64,000 nucleotides of DNA from an uncultured Pelagibacteraceae bacterium (GCA_902557215.1 CACDZM010000002.1:123679-187678), one strand, 5' to 3'; counted from the first letter of the stretch, positions 20,271-30,633 are shown. Numbers and translations are program-made. The notes: generated by a model not told the origin, from the letters alone.

Positions 20271-21032
20271 ATGGAATTTAATAAAAAAGGAATACTCGCA
20301 AGAGCAAAAGCTGCATCACAGGAAACTGCTGTAACAGATGAAGGTTTAAGAGCTTACATGCTCAAAGTTTACAATTATATGGCAACAGGGGTTTTGCTTA
20401 CAGGAATAATCGCACTCATAACGTTTAAAATGTCGGTGGTCACTGATGCTTCTGGTGCAATTGTTGGTCTTACACAAATAGGTAATTCAATTTATATGTC
20501 AGGTTTAAAATGGTTGGTGATGTTAGCTCCACTTGGAATTGTTTTTTACATGAGTTTTGGAATTAATAAAATGAGTGCCTCAAAAGCACAAACAACATTT
20601 TGGATCTTTGCTGCGTTAATGGGATTATCTTTATCATCAATTTTATTAGTTTACACTGGCATGAGTGTTACAAGAATTTTCTTCATAACTTCCGCAACAT
20701 TTGGAGCGATGAGTATTTATGGCTACACAACTAAAAGAGACCTCACAAAATTAGGATCTTTTTTAATGATGGGCTTAATTGGAATTATTATAGCTTCAAT
20801 AGTAAATATCTTTATGAAATCATCAATGATGTATTTTGTGATCTCAATTTTAGGTGTTTTAATATTTGTCGGTCTAACGGCATATGACACTCAAAAAATA
20901 AAGAACATGTATACAGCTAGCGACACAGGTGAATTAATGGGTAAAAAAGCTGTAATGGGAGCTTTAACTCTTTACTTGGACTTCATTAATTTATTTATAA
21001 TGCTATTAAGACTTTTTGGTCAAAGAAGATAG
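20271..21032 (+). CDS. Bax inhibitor-1/YccA family membrane protein
   Basis: Seven-TM Bax inhibitor-1 pattern, GLTAYDTQKIKNMY, ALTLYLDFINLFIMLLRLFG. Confidence 0.93.
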   Translation: MEFNKKGILARAKAASQETAVTDEGLRAYMLKVYNYMATGVLLTGIIALITFKMSVVTDASGAIVGLTQIGNSIYMSGLKWLVMLAPLGIVFYMSFGINKMSASKAQTTFWIFAALMGLSLSSILLVYTGMSVTRIFFITSATFGAMSIYGYTTKRDLTKLGSFLMMGLIGIIIASIVNIFMKSSMMYFVISILGVLIFVGLTAYDTQKIKNMYTASDTGELMGKKAVMGALTLYLDFINLFIMLLRLFGQRR

Positions 21033-21037
21033 TTTTA

Positions 21038-21382
21038 TTAAGTTAATTTTTTCCAGTCAGTTTTTTTTAATAGTACTTCAAGCTCAAAAGAATTTTTTAG
21101 AATTTTTCCATTAACATCAGTTATTAAATATTTAAGGTTTTTGTTCTTAGGATTAAAATTTTTACATATTCTATACAAAGCATTTTCAGTACTATTTTTA
21201 AATACACTAAAGCTTACCTGTTTACTTGATATAGAAAGTCCATAATCTTTCCATGAACCTTGAGAAACCATTTTTGCATATAAATTTAAAATAATTTTTA
21301 ATTCTTCTTTCTCAAAAAAATGTTTTTCCTCTAATTTTTTGTTTTTGATATTATTTATTACAAGTCTTAAATTATTATTCAT
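21038..21382 (-). CDS. DUF2794-like protein
   Basis: FEKEELKIILNLYAKMVSQGSWKDYGLS resembles DUF2794. Confidence 0.7.
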   Translation of the reverse strand: MNNNLRLVINNIKNKKLEEKHFFEKEELKIILNLYAKMVSQGSWKDYGLSISSKQVSFSVFKNSTENALYRICKNFNPKNKNLKYLITDVNGKILKNSFELEVLLKKTDWKKLT

Positions 21383-21926
21383 TAGTTTTATATTTATTAA
21401 TAAGCCCTATTTGAAATCCTGTGAAAATAAATGTAATAGGTAATAAACCCCACACTTTGAAATTAACCCAAAATTCCTCCGATTGTGTTCGCCATACTAG
21501 CTCATTTAAAATTGCTAAAGCAAAAAAGAAATAAATCCATCTTCTATTAAGTATCTCCCAACCTTCATTTGTTAAAGAAATTGATTTACCTAACAATTTT
21601 TTGAGAACTGGCTCTTTAGTAAAATATTTTCCAAATATTAAGGCAAACCCAAACATAACGTTTATAATTGTAGGCTTGATGTAGATAAAGACGGGGTTAT
21701 CAAAATAAATTGTTAATCCTCCAAAAAAAGTAATTAATATTCCACTTAGCAAGGGCACTTTAGGTATTTGTTTCTCTAAAAACCACATTACACCCAATGC
21801 TATTATTGTCGCAATTATGAAAGGAGGAATAGCAATTTTTAAATCTTTATTACTATCATAATAATAGTAAAAAAAAATTACTAATGGTCCAAAATCAGTA
21901 AGAAACTTTATAAAAGATTTATTCAC
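21375..21926 (-). CDS. yciB: Inner-membrane-spanning protein YciB / septation protein A
   Basis: FLTDFGPLVIFF, NELVWRTQSEEFWVNFKVWGLLPITFIFTGFQ. Confidence 0.92.
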   Translation of the reverse strand: MNKSFIKFLTDFGPLVIFFYYYYDSNKDLKIAIPPFIIATIIALGVMWFLEKQIPKVPLLSGILITFFGGLTIYFDNPVFIYIKPTIINVMFGFALIFGKYFTKEPVLKKLLGKSISLTNEGWEILNRRWIYFFFALAILNELVWRTQSEEFWVNFKVWGLLPITFIFTGFQIGLINKYKTNE

Positions 21927-22015
21927 TTTTAAGATATTAACATAAGTTTTTATTTTTGCGAAAATTTAAAATTTTTCTTATTGATTTTTAAATTTAAATA
22001 CCCATACTAAAGGTA

Positions 22016-22336
22016 ATGTCAGTACAAAAAGCAAAATTTTCTATTGGTGATATTGTAAAACATAAACATTTCGAGTTTAGAGGAGTGATTTATGATGTCG
22101 ATTTTGAATTTAATAATTCTGAAGAATGGTATCAATCGATACCAAAAAATGTAAGGCCTAGGAAAGATCAACCATTTTACCATTTATTGGCTGAAAATGA
22201 TGAAATAACTTATGAAGCATATGTATCTGAACAAAACCTGTTAGTAGACGACTCTGGTGAGCCTATCAAACATCCTTTAATTGAGGAAATTTTTTCAGGA
22301 AAAAAAGGCTCAAGTTATTTTAAGCCCTCGAATTAG
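22016..22336 (+). CDS. hspQ: Heat shock protein HspQ
   Basis: AKFSIGDIVKHKHFEFRGVIYDVD, RPRKDQPFYHLLAE, YVSEQNL. Confidence 0.93.
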   Translation: MSVQKAKFSIGDIVKHKHFEFRGVIYDVDFEFNNSEEWYQSIPKNVRPRKDQPFYHLLAENDEITYEAYVSEQNLLVDDSGEPIKHPLIEEIFSGKKGSSYFKPSN

Positions 22337-22403
22337 ATAAATCTTTTTTTAAACACATTTAGCTCAAATCTTTGACACAGCCACATACTAAATTAACATT
22401 AAT

Positions 22404-22462
22404 TCTGATCAAGAGTGTTAAACTATTACCCTTCATTATCTCCCTCTACATTCTTGATCAGA
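22404..22462. promoter_or_regulatory. Inverted repeat / candidate RNA hairpin upstream of ccmC
   Basis: TCTGATCAAGAGTGT (22404-22418) pairs with ACATTCTTGATCAGA (22448-22462): 15 bp with one G-U in RNA, 29-nt loop. Confidence 0.7.
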
Positions 22463-22490
22463 TAAAAATTCCGTAATATATCATTGGTAT

Positions 22491-23198
22491 ATGTTTAAAT
22501 ATTTTGAACCAAATAAAATTTTTTCAATCACATCAAAAGCACCTAAGTACGTTTTATTTCTATTTATTATTGTTCTTTCGATAGGATTGTTAGAGGCATT
22601 AATATTTTCTCCAGAGGATTATAAACAAGGGGATGCGGTAAGAATAATGTATGTACACGTGCCGTCTGCATGGATCTCTCTTGGGATATTTTCGTTGATA
22701 ACCTTATTGTCAATAATTGGATATATATTTAAGATTAAGAATTTTTTCTTAATTTCTAAAAGCTTAGCTCCCTCTGGTTTTATATTTAATATAATCGCTC
22801 TTGTTACAGGATCTATTTGGGGTAGACCAACTTGGGGGACATGGTGGGCATGGGATGCAAGAATTACAGCGATGTTAATTTTAGCTTTATTTTATTTATT
22901 ATATCTTTTTGCCTGGAGAGTTTTTGAAGATAAAGATAGCGTTTTTAAAGCAACATTAATAATTACAATTCTTGGTATAATAAATGTACCAATAATTAAA
23001 TATTCAGTAGACTGGTGGAATACTTTACATCAACCAGCATCTATTAATATTTTTACTAAATCTTCAATTGATATTTCGATGCTGTTTCCGTTAATGATTA
23101 TGACTGCGGCATTTGCTCTATTTTCTCTATTAATTTTTTTAATGAAATATAATACAGAACTGATAAAGATTAAAAATAAGGGCCTTGATAGATTATGA
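22491..23198 (+). CDS. ccmC: Heme exporter/lyase CcmC
   Basis: RIMYVHVPSAWISLGIF, WGRPTWGTWWAWDARITAMLIL. Confidence 0.96.
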   Translation: MFKYFEPNKIFSITSKAPKYVLFLFIIVLSIGLLEALIFSPEDYKQGDAVRIMYVHVPSAWISLGIFSLITLLSIIGYIFKIKNFFLISKSLAPSGFIFNIIALVTGSIWGRPTWGTWWAWDARITAMLILALFYLLYLFAWRVFEDKDSVFKATLIITILGIINVPIIKYSVDWWNTLHQPASINIFTKSSIDISMLFPLMIMTAAFALFSLLIFLMKYNTELIKIKNKGLDRL

Positions 23199-23422
23199 TA
23201 AATGAAATTTTAGTTATGAACGGATACGGACTTTATGTTTGGTCTGCTTTTATATTTACTCTGGTAAGTTTTGCTACACTATACTTTGTTATCAAAAATC
23301 AGTATGTGAAAGAGAGAAATAAATTTATTGTTAAATTTGGAACTCTAAACTCTGAGAGAGTATCATTAGCTAAATCTCAAGGGATGAACAAAGAAATCTT
23401 ATCAAACACTTCAAGCATTTAG
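23195..23422 (+). CDS. ccmD: Heme exporter protein CcmD
   Basis: Small ORF with MNGYGLYVWSAFIFTL; position between ccmC and ccmE. Confidence 0.85.
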   Translation: MINEILVMNGYGLYVWSAFIFTLVSFATLYFVIKNQYVKERNKFIVKFGTLNSERVSLAKSQGMNKEILSNTSSI

Positions 23423-23432
23423 CTTTTAAACC

Positions 23433-23852
23433 ATGTATGGTCGTAAAGTTAAATTAAGGTTTTTTTTTATCTTATTAATATTCGTCACATTATCTTTGAC
23501 AATTTTTTTAATTTTAAAATCACTCGAGGAAAATGTGGTTTTTTTTCAATCCCCATCAGAAATAAAAGGGTTACCAGAACTAAATAAAAAAAAGATTAGA
23601 GTGGGTGGAATGGTCAAGAATAAATCAATATCGGTTCAAGCAGAGGAGCTGAATTTTATTATTACTGACTTTAAAAATGAAATAATAGTTACTTATTCAG
23701 GTGTTGTTCCTAATCTTTTTGCGGAGGGCAAAGGGGTTGTAGCAGAGGGATATTTAAAAGATAAAAATTTTTTTCTAGCTACTAAAATATTAGCTAAGCA
23801 TGATGAAAACTATATGCCACCAGAGGTAAAAGCTGCAATAGAGGGGAAGTAG
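23433..23852 (+). CDS. ccmE: Cytochrome c maturation protein CcmE
   Basis: [14 protein letters not shown] ... [21 protein letters not shown] ... [10 protein letters not shown]. Confidence 0.97.
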   Translation: MYGRKVKLRFFFILLIFVTLSLTIFLILKSLEENVVFFQSPSEIKGLPELNKKKIRVGGMVKNKSISVQAEELNFIITDFKNEIIVTYSGVVPNLFAEGKGVVAEGYLKDKNFFLATKILAKHDENYMPPEVKAAIEGK

Positions 23853-23855
23853 ATT

Positions 23856-25733
23856 TTGGCAAGTTTAATAGGTTCTTATTCGTTATTTTTTAGCCTTGGG
23901 TTTTCAGTTTTAATTTTATTTTTCTCTTTTAAAAACTTAAAAAACACAATTAATTTTGATAACAAGCTTTTATCTTTAACTTTTCTACAATTGTTATTTA
24001 TTATTTTAAGTTTTTTTGGACTAATTATAGCATTTATAAATTCTGATTTTAGCAACTCAACAGTGTTTAACCATTCACATACAACTAAACCTTTGTTTTA
24101 TAAAATTTCTGGAACTTGGGGAAATCATGAGGGAAGTTTGCTTCTTTGGTTGCTAGTACTAACTTTATTTATTTTTTTGTTTTTAATAAGCTCTAAAAAA
24201 CAACCAAAAAAATATAGAGTATTAACTTTATTGTTCCAACAAATAATAATAATTGGTTTTTTAATTTTTTTGATACAAACGTCTAATCCTTTTGCTCAAA
24301 TTTATCCAGTACCATCAGAAGGTCTTGGGCTAAACCCGATTTTACAGGACCCTGCTTTAGCAATTCATCCTCCAATTTTATATTTGGGATATGTTGGATC
24401 ATCTATAATTTTTTCTTCTGTTTTAGCAGCCTCATCAACTAATTATATATCAAAAGAGTGGGCTAAGCATATTAAACAATGGATTTTAATTTCTTGGATT
24501 TTTCTTACTTTAGGAATTTTATTAGGTTCTATATGGGCTTATTATGAATTAGGTTGGGGAGGTTTTTGGTTTTGGGATCCCGTCGAAAATGTTTCATTAA
24601 TGCCCTGGTTAGCATTGACCACTCTTTTTCATTGTGTACTAGTATTGGAAAAAAAATTACTTTTAACTTCATGGGTTGTCATCCTATCGATTGCAACGTT
24701 TACTCTAAGTATGAGTGGTACTTTTTTAGTTAGATCAGGAATTTTAAATTCTGTACATACTTTTGCCAATGATCCGGAAAGAGGTTTATACATATTAATC
24801 TTTTTATTCACGCTAATATTTCTCTCACTTTTTGTTTTTTTCTTTTTTCATAAAACTGATGGACAAAACAACACTTCTTTTTTTTGGTTAAGTAAGGAAA
24901 CTTCAATCTTAATTAATAATTGGTTTATGATGTATTTTCTAGCAGTTGTTTTAATTGGTACTATATATCCAATATTTTTAGATGTTTTAACTTCACAAAA
25001 GATATCAGTTGGTCCACCTTTTTATCATAAACTAATAATTCCATTTTTAATTCCTTTTCTTCTGGCGATGGCAATCGGTCCAAAATTGAATTGGATTAAA
25101 TCAAATCTTCAAAATAAATCTCATTTATTGTTACTTTTTGCAATCTCATTAATACTATCTTTTTTAATAATTAGAATATTAGAGATTAGTTTTTTAGTGA
25201 ATACGATTTTATTTACTTCAGCTTTTTATTTATTTTTTATTACCTTGAGAGATTTTTTTATTAAGAGATTTAAAAATCTGGCTCAAAATATAGCTCATTT
25301 TGGTTTTAGCCTGTTAATACTGAGTATCTTATTTAATAATTTTTTATCAACTGAAGTAATAACAAATTTAAAGGTAGGAGAAACTTATAAATCTGATGAA
25401 TTAACAATAAATTTTGAAAAGATAGAAAAAATTAAAAAACAAAATTTTGAGGCAATTATAGGTAAATTTAATGTAAAAAGTGATAACGAATTACTAGATA
25501 TATTAAAACCTGAATTGAGAATTTATAACCAACCAAATATAGTTACAAGTGAAGCTGATATTAAGACAAATTTATTATCCGATAAATTTATGACCATGAA
25601 TTTAGTTCAAAATCAGGAGTATTTTAATATTAGGTATCAGATCAAACCTTTTATGATTTGGATCTGGTTTTCTGTAATAATAATTAGTTTTGGTGGGTTG
25701 TTCAGCTTTTTCAAAAAAAAATATGAAAACTAA
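23856..25733 (+). CDS. ccmF: Heme lyase CcmF
   Basis: GTWGNHEGSLLLW, LGWGGFWFWDPVENVSLMPWL. Confidence 0.97.
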   Translation: MASLIGSYSLFFSLGFSVLILFFSFKNLKNTINFDNKLLSLTFLQLLFIILSFFGLIIAFINSDFSNSTVFNHSHTTKPLFYKISGTWGNHEGSLLLWLLVLTLFIFLFLISSKKQPKKYRVLTLLFQQIIIIGFLIFLIQTSNPFAQIYPVPSEGLGLNPILQDPALAIHPPILYLGYVGSSIIFSSVLAASSTNYISKEWAKHIKQWILISWIFLTLGILLGSIWAYYELGWGGFWFWDPVENVSLMPWLALTTLFHCVLVLEKKLLLTSWVVILSIATFTLSMSGTFLVRSGILNSVHTFANDPERGLYILIFLFTLIFLSLFVFFFFHKTDGQNNTSFFWLSKETSILINNWFMMYFLAVVLIGTIYPIFLDVLTSQKISVGPPFYHKLIIPFLIPFLLAMAIGPKLNWIKSNLQNKSHLLLLFAISLILSFLIIRILEISFLVNTILFTSAFYLFFITLRDFFIKRFKNLAQNIAHFGFSLLILSILFNNFLSTEVITNLKVGETYKSDELTINFEKIEKIKKQNFEAIIGKFNVKSDNELLDILKPELRIYNQPNIVTSEADIKTNLLSDKFMTMNLVQNQEYFNIRYQIKPFMIWIWFSVIIISFGGLFSFFKKKYEN

Positions 25734-26241
25734 AATCTTATTACCATTTACAATTGTTTCTTTTCTATTTATTTTTTTTATTCTTTATGTGGGTTTAAAT
25801 CGCTCAAATATTTATATACCAGAGACAGTAACTAATGAAAAAATTCCAACATTTAAAGTAAAAGTTTTTAATTCAGAAAAAGAATTAACGTCTAAAGAAA
25901 TTTTTGAAAATGATATTTACTATTTACTAAATATATGGGCCTCTTGGTGTATTCCTTGCAGAGACGAACATCCCTATTTAATGCAATTAAAAAAGAATAA
26001 AAAATTAGAAATTGTTGGTTTAAACTATAAAGACAAAGTAAAGAATGCTAATAATTTTTTAAACGAATTAAATAATCCGTATACATTAATTTTATCAGAT
26101 ACAGATGGAACTATTGCAATTGAATGGGGAGCATACGGAGTACCTGAGACATTTTTAATACATAATGGAAAGATTATAAAAAAAATTATAGGACCTATGA
26201 ATAACAACCTTTTCAAAGAAATTGAGAGAGCAGTAAAATGA
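25723..26241 (+). CDS. ccmG: Thiol:disulfide interchange protein CcmG/DsbE
   Basis: NIWASWCIPCRDEHPYL, YGVPETFLIHNGKI; start at MKTKILL overlaps ccmF. Confidence 0.93.
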   Translation: MKTKILLPFTIVSFLFIFFILYVGLNRSNIYIPETVTNEKIPTFKVKVFNSEKELTSKEIFENDIYYLLNIWASWCIPCRDEHPYLMQLKKNKKLEIVGLNYKDKVKNANNFLNELNNPYTLILSDTDGTIAIEWGAYGVPETFLIHNGKIIKKIIGPMNNNLFKEIERAVK

Positions 26242-26603
26242 AAATATTAAATCTTCTAGTAATAATTGTTTTCTTTTTTAATTTTAATGTGTCCAACGCA
26301 AAAGATAGAAATTTAAATAGCAAAATTACAAAAAATTTACGCTGTTTAATTTGCCAAGGACAATCAATTTATGATTCTGATACTGAGTTTGCCAACAGTC
26401 TAAAATTAGTTGTTGAAAAAAAGATTATAGAGGGAATGTCGGAGAATGAAATTTACGAATTTCTTAAGACAAAATATGGGGAATGGATATTATATGACCC
26501 AGCTTTAAACCAAAAAACCTATATTTTATGGCTTTTACCCTTATTGTTATTTCTAATTGGAGGTGCAATAATATTTAAAAATTTGAAAATTAAAAAAAAT
26601 TAA
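26238..26603 (+). CDS. ccmH: Cytochrome c-type biogenesis protein CcmH
   Basis: LRCLICQGQSIYDSDTEFA, KYGEWILYDP. Confidence 0.95.
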   Translation: MKILNLLVIIVFFFNFNVSNAKDRNLNSKITKNLRCLICQGQSIYDSDTEFANSLKLVVEKKIIEGMSENEIYEFLKTKYGEWILYDPALNQKTYILWLLPLLLFLIGGAIIFKNLKIKKN

Positions 26604-26616
26604 GCATATTAACTCG

Positions 26617-27132
26617 ATGAAAATTTTAAAAAGTTTATTTATATTAATATTATTTACATTTCCTTTAGCAACAGCGTCTGAGGAAATTAAAATGAAAGAT
26701 AAATCTACGGAATTAAACGTTTATACAGGAATGTTTGATTTTAGTGATAATGGAAAAAGATCAACCTTAATTGGAATTCAACATCAGAATGAAAATTTAA
26801 GAAGAAACTCTTTCATAGGAAACTTATCTCCAATAACAGGTGCAATGTTAACAGCAAACAATGCTTCTTACTTTTATACTGGGGTTCAAGCAGAATACAC
26901 GCTTGGTGTTTTAAACCTTACTCCAAGTTTTGCACCAGGGTATTATAATAAGGGAGATGGTAAAGATCTTGGTCATTCTCTTGAATTCAAAAGTGAAGTG
27001 CAAATATCTCTTGAATTGCCAAAAAATAATAGTCAACTAGGTTTTTCATATAACCATATATCAAATGCAAGTTTAGGTGATAAAAATCCTGGTGCTAATA
27101 GTTATTCATTTAACTTTCTTCAACAATTTTAA
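26617..27132 (+). CDS. Acyloxyacyl hydrolase / PagL-like outer-membrane protein
   Basis: C-terminal SYNHISNASLGDKNPGANSYSFNFLQQF resembles the PagL HxSNA region; signal peptide. Confidence 0.72.
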   Translation: MKILKSLFILILFTFPLATASEEIKMKDKSTELNVYTGMFDFSDNGKRSTLIGIQHQNENLRRNSFIGNLSPITGAMLTANNASYFYTGVQAEYTLGVLNLTPSFAPGYYNKGDGKDLGHSLEFKSEVQISLELPKNNSQLGFSYNHISNASLGDKNPGANSYSFNFLQQF

Positions 27133-27144
27133 CATAATAAAAAA

Positions 27145-28296
27145 ATGAATTTAAAAGACTGTCACAATTTTAAAGATTTTAGAAAACTAGCTAAAAAAAA
27201 ATTACCATCCCCGATTTTTCATTACATAGATGGGGCTGCTGATGATGAGATAACTTATGCAAGAAATACTAGTTCTTTTGATGATGTTGACTTAGTTCCA
27301 AATGTTTTAAGAGGAGTAGAGAATGTAGATCTATCAACTACAATATTTGGAAAAAAATTGGACTTACCGTTTTACCTTTCACCGACAGCACTTCAAAGAC
27401 TCTTTCATTATGATGGTGAAAGAGCAGTTGGAAAAGCAGCAAAAAAATTTAATACAATGTTTGGTGTTTCAGCATTAGCCACAGTCAGTGTAGAGGAAAT
27501 TTCTTCTTTGATAGATACTCCAAAAATGTTTCAATTTTACTTTCATAAAGACAGAGGTTTAAATGACTCTTGTTTAGAGAGGGCTAAAGCTGCAAATTTT
27601 GATGTTATGGCTTTAACAGTTGATACTATCACTGGAGGGAATCGTGAGAGGGACTTAAGAACAGGATTTACTTCTCCACCAAAGTTAACTTTGGAAAGTT
27701 TATTTAGTTTTGCGACTAAGCCAATGTGGGGAATTAATTATTTAACTAAAGGTAAGTTTGAATTACCTCATTTGCAAGATTTTGTAAAAGAAGGTACCGA
27801 TGTTAACTCATCAATTGGAAATTATTTTTCTACTATGTTGGACCAATCTATGAACTGGAAAGATGCTGAAAATCTTTGCTCTAAATGGGGAGGTCATTTT
27901 GCACTGAAAGGAATTATGAGTGTAGAAGATGCCAAAAAAGCAGTTGACATTGGATGCACTGGTATAATGGTATCAAATCATGGTGGAAGGCAATTAGATG
28001 GATCTAGAGCACCTTTTGATCAACTTGCAGAAATTGTCGATGCTGTTGGTGATAAGCTAGATGTCATTTGTGAGGGAGGAATTCATAGAGGAACACATAT
28101 GCTAAAAGCATTATCGTTAGGTGCAAAAGCGTGTTCTGGTGGAAGACTTTATCTTTACGCGCTAGCAGCTGCAGGCCAAGATGGTGTTGAGAGAGCCTTA
28201 GGACAATATAAGGCCGAGTTACAAAGAGATATGAAGCTCATGGGTTGCACAAAGATAAGTGATCTTAATAGAAGTAATTTAAGATTCAGAAGATAG
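27145..28296 (+). CDS. FMN-dependent alpha-hydroxy-acid oxidizing protein (LldD-like), copy 1
   Basis: FHYIDGAADDE, MVSNHGGRQLDGSRAPFD. Confidence 0.92.
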   Translation: MNLKDCHNFKDFRKLAKKKLPSPIFHYIDGAADDEITYARNTSSFDDVDLVPNVLRGVENVDLSTTIFGKKLDLPFYLSPTALQRLFHYDGERAVGKAAKKFNTMFGVSALATVSVEEISSLIDTPKMFQFYFHKDRGLNDSCLERAKAANFDVMALTVDTITGGNRERDLRTGFTSPPKLTLESLFSFATKPMWGINYLTKGKFELPHLQDFVKEGTDVNSSIGNYFSTMLDQSMNWKDAENLCSKWGGHFALKGIMSVEDAKKAVDIGCTGIMVSNHGGRQLDGSRAPFDQLAEIVDAVGDKLDVICEGGIHRGTHMLKALSLGAKACSGGRLYLYALAAAGQDGVERALGQYKAELQRDMKLMGCTKISDLNRSNLRFRR

Positions 28297-29453
28297 TGAG
28301 TTTAAAACATTGTTATAACTTTGAAGATTTTAGACGATTAGCAAAAAAAAAATTACCTTCACCTATATTCCATTACATCGATGGAGGTGCAGATGATGAA
28401 ACTACTTTAAGAAGAAATACAGATTCATTTAACGACTGTGACTTAGTTCCTAATATTTTAGCGAGCGTTGGAAAACCAGATTTATCAACAACATTGTTTG
28501 GACGAAAAATAGATATGCCTATCTTTCTGTCTCCAGCGGCAATGCAAAGACTTTATCATCCAGAAGGTGACAAAGCTTCCGCAAGAGCTGCAGAAAAATA
28601 TGGTACTTTTTATAGCATGTCATCAATGAGTAACAATTCAATTGAGGAAATATCAAATATTTCTGGAGGCCCCAAACTATTTCAACTTTATGTGCATAAA
28701 GATAAATCAATAACAGATGATTTAATTGATAGATCGAGAAGATCTGGTTTTGATGCAATGTGTTTAACCGTAGACACTTTAGTTGCTGGTAACAGAGAAA
28801 AAGATCATAGAACGGGTTTTACAACGCCACCGAAACTTACACTACAAAGTTTAATGAGTTTTGCAATAAAACCTAACTGGGTTTTTAATTACATTACAGG
28901 TAAAAAATTTGAACTCTCAAATGTAAAAAAAAAGACAGACAAAGGCACTAATATTGCTAAATCTGTTATCGAGTATATTAATGAGCAGTATGATCCATTG
29001 ATGGACTGGAAAGACGCAGAGTATTGTGCAAAAAAATGGAACGGTCCTTTTGCATTGAAAGGTGTTATGTCTGTTGAAGATGCAAAAAAAGCAATTGATA
29101 TTGGTTGTACAGCTATTATGATTTCAAATCATGGTGGCCGCCAACTTGATGGATCAAGGTCACCCTTTGACCAAGTGAAAGCAATTTCCGATGCTGTAGG
29201 TGATAAATTAGAAATAATTTTAGATGGAGGCATAAGAAGAGGCACTCACGTATTAAAAGCAATTTCTGCAGGCGCAAAAGCCTGTAGTTTTGGTAAAATG
29301 TTTTTGTTCTCTTTAGCCGCAGGTGGTCAAAAAGGTGTGGAACATTTGTTGCAAAACATGCACGATGAACTCAATAGAAATATGGTACTTATGGGTTGTA
29401 AAAATTTAAAAGAGTTGAATAGTTCAAAATTAATTTATAGAAATAGTATTTAA
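28296..29453 (+). CDS. FMN-dependent alpha-hydroxy-acid oxidizing protein (LldD-like), copy 2
   Basis: FHYIDGGADDE, MISNHGGRQLDGSRSPFD; GTG start overlaps stop of copy 1. Confidence 0.92.
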   Translation: MSLKHCYNFEDFRRLAKKKLPSPIFHYIDGGADDETTLRRNTDSFNDCDLVPNILASVGKPDLSTTLFGRKIDMPIFLSPAAMQRLYHPEGDKASARAAEKYGTFYSMSSMSNNSIEEISNISGGPKLFQLYVHKDKSITDDLIDRSRRSGFDAMCLTVDTLVAGNREKDHRTGFTTPPKLTLQSLMSFAIKPNWVFNYITGKKFELSNVKKKTDKGTNIAKSVIEYINEQYDPLMDWKDAEYCAKKWNGPFALKGVMSVEDAKKAIDIGCTAIMISNHGGRQLDGSRSPFDQVKAISDAVGDKLEIILDGGIRRGTHVLKAISAGAKACSFGKMFLFSLAAGGQKGVEHLLQNMHDELNRNMVLMGCKNLKELNSSKLIYRNSI

Positions 29454-29466
29454 AAAAGGATTTAGG

Positions 29467-30633
29467 ATGAAACTAGCAGAAAGCTTAAATAGATTAGGAA
29501 CGGAAACAGCGTTTTCAGTTCTAGCTGAGGCAAAAAAATTAGAAGCACAAGGAAAACCTATGATTCACTTAGGTTTAGGCCAACCAGACTTCAAAACACC
29601 TAAACATGTGGTCGACGCGGCTAAGAAAGCATTGGATGACGGACATCATGGCTATGTCATGTCAAACGGGATCCCAGAATGTAGACAAGCAGTGACCAGA
29701 TGGATAAAAAAACGTTATAGTGTTGATATAGATTTCGAGAGGATTTTAATAATGCCAGGTGGAAAACCCACCATGACTTACGCTATTCAATGTTTTGGTG
29801 AACCAGGAGCAGAAATTATTCATCCTACTCCAGCTTTTCCAATCTATGAGTCAATGATTAATTATACTGGCTCTACTCCTGTGCCATACGATTTGACTGA
29901 AGACAAAGACCTTAAATTTAATCCGGAAAAAATTTTATCCCTAATCACTGACAAGACCAGACTTTTGATATTAATAAATCCAAACAATCCCACAGGGAGT
30001 TTCGTAGATAAATCTGATATTGATGTTTTAGCCGAAGGTTTAAAAAAACACCCTCATGTAACAATACTAAGTGATGAAATTTATAGCAGACAAATATTTG
30101 ATAACAAAAAAATGCCAAGTTTTTTCAATTATCCAGAATTACGAGAAAGATTAATTGTTTTAGAGGGATGGAGCAAAGCATATTCTATGACAGGATGGAG
30201 ACTAGGTTGGAGTTTTTGGCCTAAAAACTTGGTTGAACATGTTAATAAACTTTTAATAAATAGTGTTTCATGTGTAAACGCAGCAGCACAGTTTGCTGGA
30301 ATAGCAGCTCTAGATGGACCAGATGACTCTATTGATGAGATGATGGTTAGATTTACACAAAGACGAGATTTAATTCACAAAGGTTTAAATGAACTTCCGG
30401 GTGTCGAATGCAGTTTACCAGGAGGAGCTTTTTATGCATTTCCGAAAGTAAGTGCAACTGGTATGACAGGTTCAGAGTTTTGTAAAAAAGCTATGCATGA
30501 AGCTGGTGTCGCTATTGTACCAGGTACAGCATTTGGTAAAACTTGTAATGACTATGTGAGATTTAGTTTTGCAGCTTCTAGAGATAATATTTCTCAAGCT
30601 TTAGAAAATATAAAGAAAATGCTGACTAAATAA
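29467..30633 (+). CDS. PLP-dependent class I/II aminotransferase
   Basis: LGLGQPDFKTP, INPNNPTGSF, EGWSKAYSMTGWRLGW. Confidence 0.95.
   Translation: MKLAESLNRLGTETAFSVLAEAKKLEAQGKPMIHLGLGQPDFKTPKHVVDAAKKALDDGHHGYVMSNGIPECRQAVTRWIKKRYSVDIDFERILIMPGGKPTMTYAIQCFGEPGAEIIHPTPAFPIYESMINYTGSTPVPYDLTEDKDLKFNPEKILSLITDKTRLLILINPNNPTGSFVDKSDIDVLAEGLKKHPHVTILSDEIYSRQIFDNKKMPSFFNYPELRERLIVLEGWSKAYSMTGWRLGWSFWPKNLVEHVNKLLINSVSCVNAAAQFAGIAALDGPDDSIDEMMVRFTQRRDLIHKGLNELPGVECSLPGGAFYAFPKVSATGMTGSEFCKKAMHEAGVAIVPGTAFGKTCNDYVRFSFAASRDNISQALENIKKMLTK

Noticed and set aside
22404-22462. Interpretation of the ccmC-upstream hairpin as a terminator for hspQ
   Set aside because: No T-tract follows the stem (next bases are taaaaattccg) and the loop is 29 nt, unlike an intrinsic terminator.
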